From Lantana camara (lineage: Eukaryota; Streptophyta; Magnoliopsida; Lamiales; Verbenaceae), in assembly GCA_037501455.1 (NCBI GenBank), contig JAZIFV010000099.1, positions 19,012 through 83,011 of the forward strand: a stretch of DNA of 64,000 nucleotides, read 5' to 3'. The number at the start of each line of letters is the position of its first letter. Position 1 is the first letter of the stretch. Shown here in pieces: positions 24,063-38,111 of the stretch. The notes under the pieces were generated by a model. It did not search any database and was not told where the DNA came from. It saw nothing but the letters and a program-made list of their open reading frames with translations. Position numbers and translations under genes: made by a program.

Positions 24063-27000
24063 CCCTTGTGGTTCTGCCAAAAATTGAAAACTTTTGTTCT
24101 TCGAGTATTTGGGTGAATCAAAGCATCCTAACTACTCATTTCACTTATATATTAACGATTATGTTTGGTTTATGCAAGGTTGATATGATTTACATGAGTT
24201 TCTGAGGCAATCAAAAATTTGAAAAAGCTATAAGGGTCCCCCTTGTGGTTCTGGCAAAAATTGAAAACTTTTGTTCTTCGAGTATTTGGGCGAATCAAAG
24301 CATCCTAACTACTCATTTCACTTTTATATTAACGAATATGTTTCGTTTATGTATGGTTGATATGATTTACATGAGTTTCTGAGGCAATCAAAAATTGGAA
24401 AAAGCTGTACGGGACCCCCCTTGTGGTTCGGCCAAAAATTGAAAACTTTTGTTCTTCGAGTATTATGGCGAATCAAAGCATCCTAACTACTCATTTCACC
24501 TATATATTAATGATTATGTTTTTTTTATGCATGGTTGATATGATTTACCTGAGTTTCAGAGGCAATCAAAAATTAGAAAAAGCTGTAAGGGTGCCCACTT
24601 GTGGTTCTGCCAAAAATTGAAAACTTTTGTTCTTCGAGTATTTGGGCGAATCAAAGCATCCTAAATTACCCATTTCACTTATATATTAATGATTATGTTT
24701 GGTTTATGCATGGTTGATATGATTTACATGAGTTTCTGACGCAATCAAAAATTGGAAAAAGCTGTAAGGGTCCCCCCTTGTGGTTCTGCCAAAAATTGAA
24801 AACTTTTGTTCTTCGAGTATTTGGGCGAATCAAAGCATCCTAACTACCCATTTCACTTATATATTAATGATTATGTTTGGTTTATGCATGGTTGATATGA
24901 TTTACATGAGTTTCTGAGGCAATCAAAAATTGGAAAAACCTGTAAGGGTCCCCCCTTGTGGTTCTGGCAAAAATTGAAAACTTTTGTTCTTCGAGTATTT
25001 GGGCGAATCAAAGCATCCTAACTACCCATTTCACTTATATATCAACGATTATTTTTGGTTTATGCATGGTTGATATGATTTACATGCGTTTATGAGGCAA
25101 TCAAAAATTGGAAAAAGCTGTAAGGGTCCCCCCTTGTGGTTCTGCCAAAAATTGAAAACTTTTGTTCTTCGAGTATTTGGGCTAATCAATGCATCCTAAC
25201 TACTCATTTCACTTTTATATTAACTATTATGTTTGGTTTATGTATGGTTGATATGATTTATATGAGTTTCTGAGGCAATCAAAAATTGGAAAAAGCTGTA
25301 AGTGTCCCCCCTTGTGGTTCTGCCAAAAATTGAAAACTTTTGTTCATCAAGTATTTGGGTTAATCAAAGCATCCTAACTACTCATTTCACTTATATATTA
25401 ACGATTATGTTTGGTTTATGCATGGTTGATATGATTTACATGAGTTTCTGAGGCAATCAAAAATTGAAAAAAGCTGTAAGGGTCCTCCCTTGTGGTTCTG
25501 GCAAAAATTGAAAACTTTTGTTCTTCGAGTATTTGGGCGAATCAAAGCATCCTAACTACCCATTTCACTTATATATTAATGATTATGTTTGGTTTATGCA
25601 TGGTTGATTTGATTTACATGAGTTTCTGAGGCAATAAAAAATTGGAAAAAGCTGTAAGGGTCCCCCCCTTGCGGTTCTGGCAAAAATTGAAAACCTTTGT
25701 TCTTCGAGTATTTGGGCGAATCAAAGCATCCTAACTACCCATTTCACTTATATATTAACGATTATGTTTGGTTTATGCATGGTTGATATGATTTACATGA
25801 GTTTCTGACGCAATCAAAAATTGGAAAAAGCTGTAAGGGTCCCCCCTTGTGGTTCGGGCAAAAATTGAAAACTTTTGTTCTTCGAGTATTTGGGCAAATC
25901 AAAGCATCCTAACTACCCATTTCACTTATATATTAATGATTATGTTTGGTTTATGCATGGTTGATATGATTTACATGAGTTTCTGAGGCAATCAAAAATT
26001 GGAAAAAGCTGTAAGGGTCTCCCCTTGTGGTTCTGGTAAAAATTGAAAACTTTTGTTCTTCGAGTATTTGGGCGAATTAAAGTATCCTAACTACTCATTT
26101 CACTTATATATTAACTATTATGTTTGGTTTATGTAAGGTTGATATGATTTACATGAGTTTCTGAGGCAATCAAAAATTGCAAAAAGCTGTAAGGGTCCCC
26201 CCTTGTGGTTCTGGCAAAAATTGAAAACTTTTGTTTTTCGAGTATTTGGGCGAATCAAAGCATCCTAACTACCCATTTCACTTATATATCAACGATTATG
26301 TTTCGTTTATGCATGGTTGATATGATTTACATGAGTTTCTGAGGCAATCAAAAATTGGAAAAAGCTGTAAGGGTCCCCCCTTGTGGTTCTGCCAAAAATT
26401 GAAAACTTTTGCTCTTCGAGTATTTGGGTGAATCAAAGCATCCTAACTACTCATTTCACTTATATATTAACGATTATGTTTGGTTTATGCAAGGTTGATA
26501 TGATTTACATGAGTTTCTGAGGCAATCAAAAATTGGAAAAAGCTGTAAGGGTCCCCCCTTGTGGTTCTGGCAAAAATTGAAAACTTTTGTTCTTCGAGTA
26601 TTTGGGCGAATCAAAGCATCCTAACTACTCATTTCACTTTTATATTAACGAATATGTTTGGTTTATTTATGGTTGATATGATTTACATGAGTTTCTGAGG
26701 CAATCAAAAATTGGAAAAAGCTGTACGGGACCCCCCTTGTGGTTCGGCCAAAAATTGAAAACTTTTGTTCTTCGAGTATTATGGCGAATCAAAGCATCCT
26801 AACTACTCATTTCACCTATATATTAATGATTATGTTTGTTTTATGCATGGTTGATATGATTTACCTGAGTTTCAGAGGCAATCAAAAATTAGAAAAAGCT
26901 GTAAGAGTGCCCCCTTGTGGTTCTGCCAAAAATTGAAAACTTTTGTTCTTCGAGTATTTGGGCGAATCAAAGCATCCTAAACTACCCATTTCAATTATAT

Positions 27001-28759
27001 ATTAATGATTATATTTGGTTTATGCATGGTTGATATGATTTACATGAGTTTCTGAGGCAATCAAAAATTGGAAAAAGCTGTAAGGGTCCCCCCTTGCGGT
27101 TCTGGCAAAAATTGAAAACCTTTGTTCTTCGAGTATTTGGGCGAATCAAAGCATCCTAAGTACCCATTTCACTTATATATTAACGATTATGTTTGGTTTA
27201 TGCATGGTTGATATGATTTACATGAGTTTCTGACGCAATCAAAAATTGGAAAAAGCTGTAAGGGTCCCCCCTTGTGGTTCTGCCAAAAATTGAAAACTTT
27301 TGTTCTTCGAGTATTTGGGCGAATCAAAGCATCCTAACTACCCATTTCACTTATATATTAATGATTATGTTTGGTTTATGCATGGTTGATATGATTTACA
27401 TGAGTTTCTGAGGCAATCAAAAATTGGAAAAAGCTGTAATGGTCCCCCCTTGTGGTTCTGGCAAAAATTGAAAACCTTTGTTCTTCGAGTATTTGGGCGA
27501 ATCAAAGTATCCTAACTACCCATTTCACTTATATATCAACGATTATTTTTGGTTTATGCATGGTTGATATGATTTACATGCGTTTATGAGGCAATCAAAA
27601 ATTGGAAAAAGCTGTAAGGGTCCCCCCTTGTGGTTCTGCCAAAAATTGAAAACTTTTGTTCTTCTAGTATTTGGGTTAATCAATGCATCCTAACTACTCA
27701 TTTCACTTTTATATTAACTATTATATTTGGTTTATGTATGGTTGATATGATTTATATGAGTTTCTGAGGCAATCAAAAATTGGAAAAAGCTGCAAGGGTC
27801 CCCCCTTGTGGTTCTGCCAAAAATTGAAAACTTTTGTTCTTCTAGTATTTGGGTGAATCAATGCGTCCTAACTACTCATTTCACTTATATATTAACGATT
27901 ATGTTTGGTTTATGTATGGTTGATATAATTTACATGAGTTTCAGAGGCAATCAAAAATCGAAAAAAGCTGTAAGGGTCCCCCCTTGTGGTTCTGGCAAAA
28001 ATTGAAAACTTTTGTTCTTCGAGTATTTGGGCGAATCAAAGCATCCTAACTACCCATTTCACTTATATATCAACGATTATTTTTGGTTTATACATGGTTG
28101 ATATGATTTACATGCGTTTATGAGGCAATCAAAAATTGGAAAAAGCTGTAAGGGTCCCCCCTTGTGGTTCTGCCAAAAATTGAAAACTTTTGTTCTTCGA
28201 GTATTTGGGTTAATCAATGCTTCCTAACTACTCATCTCACTTTTATATTAACTATTATGTTTGGTTTATGTGTGGTTGATATGATTTATATGAGTTTCTG
28301 AGGCAATCAAAAATTGGAAAAAGCTGTAAGGGTCCCCCCTTGTGGTTCTGCCAAAAATTGAAAACTTTTGTTCTTCGAGTATTTGGGTGAATCAATGCAT
28401 CCTAACTACTCATTTCACTTATATATTAACGATTATGTTTGGTTTATGTATGGTTGATATGATTTACATGAGTTTCTGAGGCAATCAAAAATTGGAAAAA
28501 GCTGTAAGGGTCCCCCCTTGTGGTTCTGCCAAAAATTGAAAACTTTTGTTCTTCGAGTATTTGGGCGAATCAAAGTATCCTAACTACTCATTTCACTTAT
28601 ATATTAACGATTATGTTTGGTTTATGTATGGTTTATATGATTTACATGAGTTTCTGAGGCAATCAAAAATTGGAAAAAGCTGTAAGGGTCCCCCCTTGTG
28701 GTTCTGCCAAAAATTGAAATCTTTTGTTCTTCGAGTATTTGGGCGAATCAAAGTATCCT
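24063..28759. repeat. Mosaic of earlier monomer orders
   Basis: Satellite only. The first part repeats the order of about 15511-16930 (offset 8552). From about 25936 to 27009 it repeats 10487-11560. About 26960-27460 resembles 18760-19250, with the CCTAAACTACCCATTTCAATT marker. Near 27800-28000 there is one further monomer with GTTTCAGAGG. From about 28100 to 28760 the monomers are simpler and less clearly assigned to a higher-order unit. No gene is seen. Confidence 0.65.
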
Positions 28760-31700
28760 AACTACTCATTTCACTTATATATTAACTATTATGTTTGGTT
28801 TATGTAAGGTTGATATGATTTACATGAGTTTCTGAGGCAATCAAAAATTGGAAAAAGCTATAATGGTCCCCCCTTGTGGTTCTGGCAAAAATTGAAAACT
28901 TTTGTTTTTCGAGTATTTGGGCGAATCAAAGCATCCTAACTACCCATTTCACTTATATATCAACGATTATGTTTGGTTTATGCATGGTTGATATGATTTA
29001 CATGAGTTTCTGAGGCAATCAAAAATTGGAAAAAGCTGTAAGGGTCCCCCCTTGTGGTTCTGCCAAAAATTGAAAACTTTTGTTCTTCGAGTATTTGGGT
29101 GAATCAAAGCATCCTAACTACTCATTTCACTTATATATTAATGATTATGTTTGGTTTATGCAAGGTTGATATGATTTACATGAGTTTCTGAGGCAATAAA
29201 AAATTGGAAAAAGCTGTAAGGGTCCCCCCTTGTGGTTCTGGCAAAAATTGAAAACTTTTGTTCTTCGATTATTTGGGCGAATCAAAGCATCCTAACTACC
29301 CATTTCACTTATATATTAACGTTTATGTTTGGTTTATGCTTGGTTGATATGATTTACATGAGTTTCTGAGGTAATCAAAAATTGGAAAAAGCTGTAAGGG
29401 TCCCCCCTTGTGGTTCTGGCAAAAATTGAAAACTTTTGTTCTTCGAGTATTTGGGCGAATCAAAGTATCCTAACAACTCATTTCACTTATATGTTAACGA
29501 TTATGTTTGGTTTATGCAAGGTTGATATGATTTACATGAGTTTCTGAGGCAATCAAAAATTGGAAAAAGCTGTAAGGGTCCCCCCTTGTGGTTCTGGCAA
29601 AAATTGAAAACTTTTGTTTATCGAGTATTTGGGCGAATCAAAGCATCCTAACTACCCATTTCACTTATATATCAAGGATTATTTTTGGTTTATGCATGGT
29701 TGATATGATTTACATGCGTTTCTGAGGCAATCAAAAATTGGAAAAAGCTGTAAGGGTCCCCCCTTGTGGTTCTGCCAAAAATTGAAAACTTTTGTTCTTC
29801 GAGTATTTGGGTGAATCAAAGCATCCTAACTACTCATTTCACTTATATATTAACGATTATGTTTGGTTTATGCATGGTTGATATGATTTACATGAGTTTC
29901 TGAGGCAATCAAAAATTGGAAAAAGCTGTAAGGGTCCTCCCTTGTGGTTCTTCAAAAATTGAAAACTTTTGTTCTTCGAGTATTTGGGCGAATCAAAGCA
30001 TCCTAACTACCCATTTCACTTATATATTAACGATTATGTTTGTTTTATGCTTGGTTGATATGATTAACATGAGTTTCTGAGGCAATCAAAAATTGAAAAA
30101 AGCTGTAAGGGTCCCTCCTTGTGGTTCTGGCAAAAATTGAAAACTTTTGTTCTTCGAGTATTTGGGCGAATCAAAGCATCCTAACACCTCATTTCACTTA
30201 TATATTAACGATTATGTTTGGTTTATGCATGGTTGATATGATTTACATGTGTTTCTGAGGCAATGAAAAATTGGAAAAAGCTGTAAAGGTCCCCCTTTGT
30301 GGTTCTGGCAAAAATTGAAAACTTTTGTTCTTCGAGTATTTGGGCGAATCAAAGCATCCTAACTACTCATTTCACTTTTATATTAACGAATATGTTTGGT
30401 TTATGTATGGTTGATATGATTTACATGAGTTTCTGAGGCAATCAAAAATTGGAAAAAGCTGTACGGGACCCCCTTGTGGTTCGCCCAAAAATTGAAAACT
30501 TTTGTTCTTCGAGTATTTGGGCGAATCAAAGCATCCTAACTACTCATTTCACCTATATATTAACGATTATGTTTGGTTTATGCATGGTTGATATGATTTA
30601 CATGAGTTTCTGAGGCAATCAAAAATTGGAAAAAGCTGTAAGGGTCCCCCCTTGCGGTTCTGGCAAAAATTGAAAACCTTTGTTCTTCGAGTATTTGGGC
30701 GAATCAAAGCATCCTAACTACCCATTTCACTTATATATTAACAATTATGTTTGGTTTATGCATGGTTGATACGATTTACATGAGTTTCTGACGCAAACAA
30801 AAATTGGAAAAAGCTGTAAGGGTCCCCCCTTGTGGTTCTGCCAAAAATTGAAAACTTTTGTTCTTCGAGTATTTGGGCCAATCAAAGCATCCTAACTACC
30901 CATTTCACTTATATATTAATGATTATGTTTGGTTTATGCATGGTTGATATGATTTACATGAGTTTCTGAGGCAATCAAAAATTGGAAAAAGCTGTAAGGG
31001 TCCCCCCTTGTGGTTCTGGCAAAAATTGAAAACTTTTGTTGTTCGAGTATTTGGGCGAATCAAAGCATCCTAACTACCCATTTCACTTATATATCAACGA
31101 TTATTTTTGGTTTATGCATGGTTGATATGATTTACATGCATTTCTGAGGCAATCAAAAATTGGAAAAAGCTGTAAGGGTCCCCCCTTGTGGTTCTGCCAA
31201 AAATTGAAAACTTTTGTTCTTCGAGTATTTGGGTGAATCAAAGCATCCTAACTACTCATTTCACTTATATATTAACGATTATGTTTGGTTTATGCATGGT
31301 TGATATAATTTACATGAGTTTCAGAGGCAATCAAAAATCGGAAAAAGCTGTAAGGGTCCCCCCTTGTGGTTCTGGCAAAAATTGAAAACTTTTGTTCTTC
31401 GAGTATTTGGGCGAATCAAAGCATCCTAACTACCCATTTCACTTATATATCAACGATTATTTTTGGTTTATGCATGGTTGATATGATTTACTTGAGTTTA
31501 TGAGGCAATAAAAAATTAGAAAAAGCTGTAAGGGTCCCCTCTTGCAGTTCTGGCAAAAATTGAAAACCTTTGTTCTTCGAGTATTTGGTCGAATCAAAGC
31601 ATCCTAACTACCCATTTCACTTATATATTAACGATTATGTTTGGTTTATGCATGGTTGATATGATTTACATGAGTTTCTGACGCAATCAAAAATTGGAAA

Positions 31701-32495
31701 AAGCTGTAAGGGTCCCCCCTTGTGGTTCTGTTAAAAATTGAAAACTTTTGTTCTTCGAGTATTTGTGCGAATCAAAGCATCCTAACTACCCATTTCACTT
31801 ATATATTAATGATTATGTTTGGTTTATGCATGGTTGATATGATTTACATGAGTTTCTGAGGCAATCAAAAATTGGAAAAAGCTGTAAGGCTCCCCCCTTG
31901 TGGTTCTGGCAAAAATTGAAAACTTTTGTTCTTCGAGTATTTGGGGGAATTAAAGTATCCTAACTACTCATTTCACTTATATATTAACTATTATGTTTGG
32001 TTTATGTAAGGTTGATATGATTTACATGAGTTTCTGAGGCAATCAAAAATTGGAAAAAGCTGTAAGGGTGCCCACTTGTGGTTCTGCCAAAAATTGAAAA
32101 CTTTTGTTTTTCGAGTATTTGGGCGAATCAAAGCATCCTAACTACCCATTTCACTTATATATCAACGATTATGTTTGGTTTATTCATGGTTGATATGATT
32201 TACATGAGTTTCTGAGGCAATCAAAAATTGGAAAAAGCTGTAAGGGTCCCCCCTTGTGGTTCTGCCAAAAATTGAAAACTTTTGTTCTTTGAGTATTTGG
32301 GTGAATCAAAGCATCCTAACTACACATTTCACTTATATATTAACGATTATGTTTGGTTTATGCAAGGTTGATATGATTTACATGAGTTTCTTAGGCAATC
32401 AAAAATTGGAAAAAGCTGTAAGGGTCCCCCCTTGCGGTTCTGGCAAAAATTGAAAACTTTTGTTCTTCGAGTATTTGGGCGAATCAAAGCATCCT
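28760..32495. repeat. ~21-monomer higher-order repeat, copy 1
   Basis: This matches the next block at an initial offset of 3736 bp (21 monomers minus 2). Markers are AAGCTATAATGG (28855 and 32591), TTCGATTATTTGGG (29264 and 33000), ATTAACGTTTATG with TTATGCTTGG, ATCAAGGATTATT, TCCTAACAC and TGTACGGGACC. The offset changes along the block: it rises by 178 near 30640 because the second copy has one extra monomer, then drops by two monomers (to 3559) by about 31540. The boundaries are therefore approximate. Confidence 0.8.
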
Positions 32496-35400
32496 AACTA
32501 CTCATTTCACTTATATATTAACTATTATGTTTGGTTTATGTAAGGTTGATATGATTTACATGAGTTTCTGAGGCAATCAAAAATTGGAAAAAGCTATAAT
32601 GGTCCCCCCTTGTGGTTCTGGCAAAAATTGAAAACTTTTGTTTTTCGAGTATTTGGGCGAATCAAAGCATCCTAACTACCCATTTCACTTATATATCAAC
32701 TATTATGTTTGGTTTATGCATGGTTGATATGATTTACATGAGTTTCTGAGGCAATCAAAAATTGGAAAAAGCTGTAAGGGTCCCCCCTTGTGGTTCTGCC
32801 AAAAATTGAAAACTTTTGTTCTTCGAGTATTTGGGTGAATCAAAGCATCCTAACTACTCATTTCACTTATATATTAATGATTATGTTTGGTTTATGCAAG
32901 GTTGATATGATTTACATGAGTTTCTGAGGCAATCAAAAATTGGAAAAAGCTATAAGGGTCCCCCCTTGTGGTTCTGGCAAAAATTGAAAACTTTTGTTCT
33001 TCGATTATTTGGGCGAATCAAAGCATCCTAACTACCCATTTCACTTATATATTAACGTTTATGTTTGGTTTATGCTTGGTTGATATGATTTACATGAGTT
33101 TCTGAGGTAATCAAAAATTGGAAAAAGCTGTAATGGTCCCCCCTTGTGGTTCTGGCAAAAATTGAAAACTTTTGTTCTTCGAGTATTTGGGCGAATCAAA
33201 GTATCCTAACTACTCATTTCACTTATATGTTAACGATTATGTTTGGTTTATGCAAGGTTGATATGATTTACATGAGTTTCTGAGGCAATCAAAAATTGGA
33301 AAAAGCTGTAAGGGTCCCCCCTTGTGGTTCTGGCAAAAATTGAAAACTTTTGTTCATCGAGTATTTGGGCGAATCAAAGCATCCTAACTACCCATTTCAC
33401 TTATATATCAAGGATTATTTTTGGTTTATGCATGGTTGATATGATTTACATGCGTTTCTGAGGCAATCAAAAATTGGAAAAAGCTGTAAGGGTCCCCCCT
33501 TGTGGTTCTGCCAAAAATTGAAAACTTTTGTTCTTCGAGTATTTGGGTGAATCAAAGCATCCTAACTACTCATTTCACTTATATATTAACGATTATGTTT
33601 GGTTTATGCATGGTTGATATGATTTACATGAGTTTCTGAGGCAATCAAAAATTGGAAAAAGCTGTAAGGGTCCTCCCTTGTGGTTCTTGCAAAAATTGAA
33701 AACTTTTGTTCTTCGAGTATTTGGGCGAATCAAAGCATCCTAACTACCCATTTCACTTATATATTAACGATTATGTTTGTTTTATGCTTGGTTGATATGA
33801 TTAACATGAGTTTCTGAGGCAATCAAAAATTGGAAAAAGCTGTAAGGGTCCCTCCTTGTGGTTCTGGCAAAAATTGAAAACTTTTGTTCTTCGAGTATTT
33901 GGGCGAATCAAAGCATCCTAACACTTCATTTCACTTATATATTAACGATTATGTTTGGTTTATGCATGGTTGATATGATTTACATGTGTTGCTGAGGCAA
34001 TGAAAAATTGGAAAAAGCTGTAAGGGTCCCCCTTTGTGGTTCTGGCAAAAATTGAAAACTTTTGTTCTTCGAGTATTTGGGCGAATCAAAGCATCCTAAC
34101 TACTCATTTCACTTTTATATTAACGAATATGTTTGGTTTATGTATGGTTGATATGATTTACATGAGTTTCTGAGGCAATCAAAAATTGGAAAAAGCTGTA
34201 CGGGACCCCCTTGTGGTTCGGCCAAAAATTGAAAACTTTTGTTCTTCGAGTATTTGGGCGATTCAAAGCATCCTAACTACTCATTTCACCTATATATTAA
34301 CGATTATGTTTGGTTTATGCATGGTTGATATGATTTACATGAGTTTCTGAGGCAATCAAAAATTGGAAAAAGCTGTAAGGGTGCCCACTTGTGGTTCTGC
34401 CAAAAATTGAAAACTTTTGTTCTTCGAGTATTTGGGCGAATCAAAGCATCCTAACTACCCATTTCACTTATATATTAATGATTATGTTTGGTTTATGCAC
34501 GGTTGATATGATTTACATGAGTTTCTGAGGCAATCAAAAATTGGAAAAAGCTGTAAGGGTCCCCCCTTGCGGTTCTGGCAAAAATTGAAAACCTTTGTTC
34601 TTCGAGTATTTGGGCGAATCAAAGCATCCTAACTACCCATTTCACTTATATATTAACAATTATGTTTGGTTTATGCATGGTTGATACGATTTACATGAGT
34701 TTCTGACGCAATCAAAAATTGGAAAAAGCTGTAAGGGTCCCCCCTTGTGGTTCTGCCAAAAATTGAAAACTTTTGTTCTTCGAGTATTTGGGTGAATCAA
34801 AGCATCCTAACTACTCATTTCACTTATATATTAACGATTATGTTTGGTTTGTGCATGGTTGATATAATTTACATGAGTTTCTGAGGCAATCAAAAATTGG
34901 AAAAAGCTGTAAGGGTCCTCCCTTGTGGTTCTGGCAAAAATTGAAAACTTTTGTTCTTCGAGTATTTGGGCGAATCAAAGCATCGTAACTACCCATTTCA
35001 CTTATATATTAATTATTATGTTTGTTTTATGCATGGTTGATTTGATTTACATGAGTTTCTGAGGCAATAAAAAATTGGAAAAAGCTGTAAGGGTCCCCCC
35101 TTGCAGTTCTGGCAAAAATTGAAAACCTTTGTTCTTCGAGTATTTGGGCGAATCAAAGCATCGTAACTACCCATTTCACTTATATATTAACGATTATGTT
35201 TGGTTTATGCATGGTTGATATGATTTACATGAGTTTCTGACGCAATCAAAAATTGGAAAAAGCTGTAAGGGTCCCCCCTTGTGGTTCTGGTAAAAATTGA
35301 AAACTTTTGTTCTTCGAGTATTTGGGCGAATCAAAGCATCCTAACTACCCATTTCACTTATATATTAATGATTATGTTTGGTTTATGCATGGTTGATATG

Positions 35401-36054
35401 ATTTACATGAGTTTCTGAGGCAATCAAAAATTGGAAAAAGCTGTAAGGGTCCCCCCTTGTGGTTCTGGCAAAAATTGAAAACTTTTCTTCTTCGAGTATT
35501 TGGGGGAATTAAAGTATCCTAACTACTCATTTCACTTATATATTAACTATTATGTTTGGTTTATGTAAGGTTGATATGATTTACATGAGTTTCTGAGGCA
35601 ATCAAAAATTGGAAAAAGCTGTAAGGGTGCCCACTTGTGGTTCTGCCAAAAATTGAAAACTTTTGTTTTTCGAGTATTTGGGCGAATCAAAGCATCCTAA
35701 CTACCCATTTCACTTATATATCAACGATTATGTTTGGTTTATGCATGGTTGATATGATTTACATGAGTTTCTGAGGCAATCAAAAATTGGAAAAAGCTGT
35801 AAGGGTCCCCTCTTGTGGTTCTGGCAAAAATTAAAAACTTTTGTTCTTCGAGTATTTGGGTGAATCAAAGCATCCTAACTACACATTTCACTTATATATT
35901 AACGATTATGTTTGGTTTATGTAAGGTTGATATGATTTACATGAGTTTCTGAGGCAATCAAAAATTGGAAAAAGCTGTAAGGGTCCCCCCTTGTGGTTCT
36001 GGCAAAAATTGAAAACTTTTGTTCTTCGAGTATTTGGGCGAATCAAAGCATCCT
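32496..36054. repeat. ~20-monomer higher-order repeat, copy 2
   Basis: Second copy of 28760-32495, with a one-monomer gain (the GGGTGCCCACTTG type at about 34380) and a net two-monomer loss between about 34780 and 35070. Rare markers still line up late in the block: TTGCAGTTC (31542 and 35101), GGGGGAATTAAAG (31943 and 35502) and CTACACATTTC (32320 and 35879). Whole-monomer gain and loss with retained order is what unequal crossing over or replication slippage in register would give. Confidence 0.8.
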
Positions 36055-36631
36055 AACTACCCATTTCACTTATATATTAACGTTTATGTTTGGTTTATGC
36101 TTGGTTGATATGATTTATATGAGTTTCTGAGGCAATCAAAAATTGGAAAAAGCTGTAAGGGTCCCCCCTTGTGGTTCTGGCAAAAATTGAAAACTTTTGT
36201 TCTTCGAGTATTTGGGCGAATCAAAGTATCCTAACTACTCATTTCACTTATATATTAACGATTATGTTTGGTTTATGCAAGGTTGATATGATTTACATGA
36301 GTTTCTGAGGCAATCAAAAATTGGAAAAAGCTGTAAGGGTCCCCCCTTGTGGTTCTGGCAAAAATTGAAAACTTTTGTTCTTCGAGTATTTGGGCGAATC
36401 AAAGCATCCTAACTACCCATTTCACTTATATATCAACGATTATTTTTGGTTTATGCATGGTTGATATGATTTACATGCGTTTCTGAGGCAATCAAAAATT
36501 GGAAAAATCTGTAAGGGTCCCCCCTTGTGGTTCTGCCAAAAATTGAAAACTTTTGTTCTTCGAGTATTTGGGTGAATCAAAGCATCCTAACTACTCATTT
36601 CACTTATATATTAACGATTATGTTTGGTTTA
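36055..36631. repeat. Start of a truncated third copy of the ~21-monomer unit
   Basis: ATTAACGTTTATG with TTATGCTTGG at about 36076 corresponds to 33051 in copy 2 (offset 3025 bp, 17 monomers minus 1). The first three monomers of the unit are missing. The match continues through the next entry to about 37340. Confidence 0.7.
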
Positions 36632-38111
36632 TGCATGGTTGATATGATTTACATGAGTTTCTGAGGCAATCAAAAATTGGAAAAAGCTGTAAGGGTCCTC
36701 CCTTGTGGTTCTTGCGAAAATTGAAAACTTTTGTTCTTCGAGTATTTGGGTGAATCAAAGCATCCTAACTACCCATTTCACTTATATATTAACGATTATG
36801 TTTGTTTTATGCTTGGTTGATATGATTAACATGAGTTTCTGAGGCAATCAAAAATTGGAAAAAGCTGTAAGGGACCCTCCTTGTGGTTCTGGCAAAAATT
36901 GAAAACTTTTGTTCTTCGAGTATTTGGGCGAATCAAAGCATCCTAACACCTCATTTCACTTATATATTAACGATTATGTTTCGTTTATGCATGGTTGATA
37001 TGATTTACATGTGTTTCTGAGGCAATGGAAAATTGGAAAAAGCTGTAAGGGTCCCCCTTTGTGGTTCTGGCAAAAATTGAAAACTTTTGTTCTTCGAGTA
37101 TTTGGGCGAATCAAAGCATCCTAACTACTCATTTCACTTTTATATTAACGAATATGTTTGGTTTATGTATGGTTGATACGATTTACATGAGTTTCTGAGG
37201 CAATCAAAAATTGGAAAAAGCTGTACGGGACCCCCTTGTGGTTCGGCCAAAAATTGAAAACTTTTGTTCTTCGAGTATTTGGGCGAATCAAAGCATCCTA
37301 ACTACTCATTTCACCTATATATTAACGATTATCTTTGGTTTATACATGGTTGATATGATTTACATGAGTTTCTGAGGCAATCAAAAATTGGAAAAAGCTG
37401 TAAGGGTCCTCCCTTGTGGTTCTTGCAAAAATTGAAAACTTTTGTTCTTCGAGTATTTAGGCGAATCAAAGCATCCTAACTACCCATTTCACTTATATAT
37501 TAACGATTATGTTTGTTTTATGCTTGGTTGATATGATTAACATGAGTTTCTGAGGCAATCAAAAATTGGAAAAAGCTGTAAGGGTCCCTCCTTGTGGTTC
37601 TGGCAAAAATTGAAAACTTTTGTTCTTCGAGTATTTGGGCGAATCAAAGCATCCTAACACCTCATTTCACTTATATATTAACGATTATGTTTGGTTTATG
37701 CATGGTTCATATGATTTACATGTGTTTCTGAGGCAATGAAAAATTGGAAAAAGCTGTAAGGGTCCCCCTTTGTGGTTCTGGCAAAAATTGAAAACTTTTG
37801 TTCTTCGAGTATTTGGGCGAATCAAAGCATCCTAACTACTCATTTCACTTTTATATTAACGAATATGTTTGGTTTATGTATGGTTGATACGATTTACATG
37901 AGTTTCTGAGGCAATCAAAAATTAGAAAAAGCTGTACGGGACCCCCTTGTGGTTCGGCCAAAAATTGAAAACTTTTGTTCTTCGAGTATTTGGGCGAATC
38001 AAAGCATCCTAACTACTCATTTCACCTATATATTAACGATTATCTTTGGTTTATACATGGTTGATATGATTTACATGAGTTTCTGAGGCAATCAAAAATT
38101 GGAAAAAGCTG
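36632..38111. repeat. Four-monomer (711-bp) tandem duplication
   Basis: Two adjacent copies, about 36690-37400 and 37401-38111, lie 711 bp apart. The order TCCTCCC/TTCTTGC, TTTGTTTTATGCTTGG/GATTAACATG, TCCTAACACCTC, TGTACGGGACC, TTATCTTTGGTTTATACATGG is repeated (last marker at 37329 and 38040). Differences are TTCTTGCGAAAA against TTCTTGCAAAAA, GGCAATGGAAAA against GGCAATGAAAAA, and AATTGG against AATTAG near 37921. The right end is where GGGTCCTCC gives way to GGGTGCCCC. Confidence 0.85.

Noticed and set aside
28546..28761. A 71-codon open frame starting with TTG.
   Set aside because: It is another satellite frame, kept open by chance changes in two monomers. There is no ATG start, and the frame repeats the same monomer sequence at its end.
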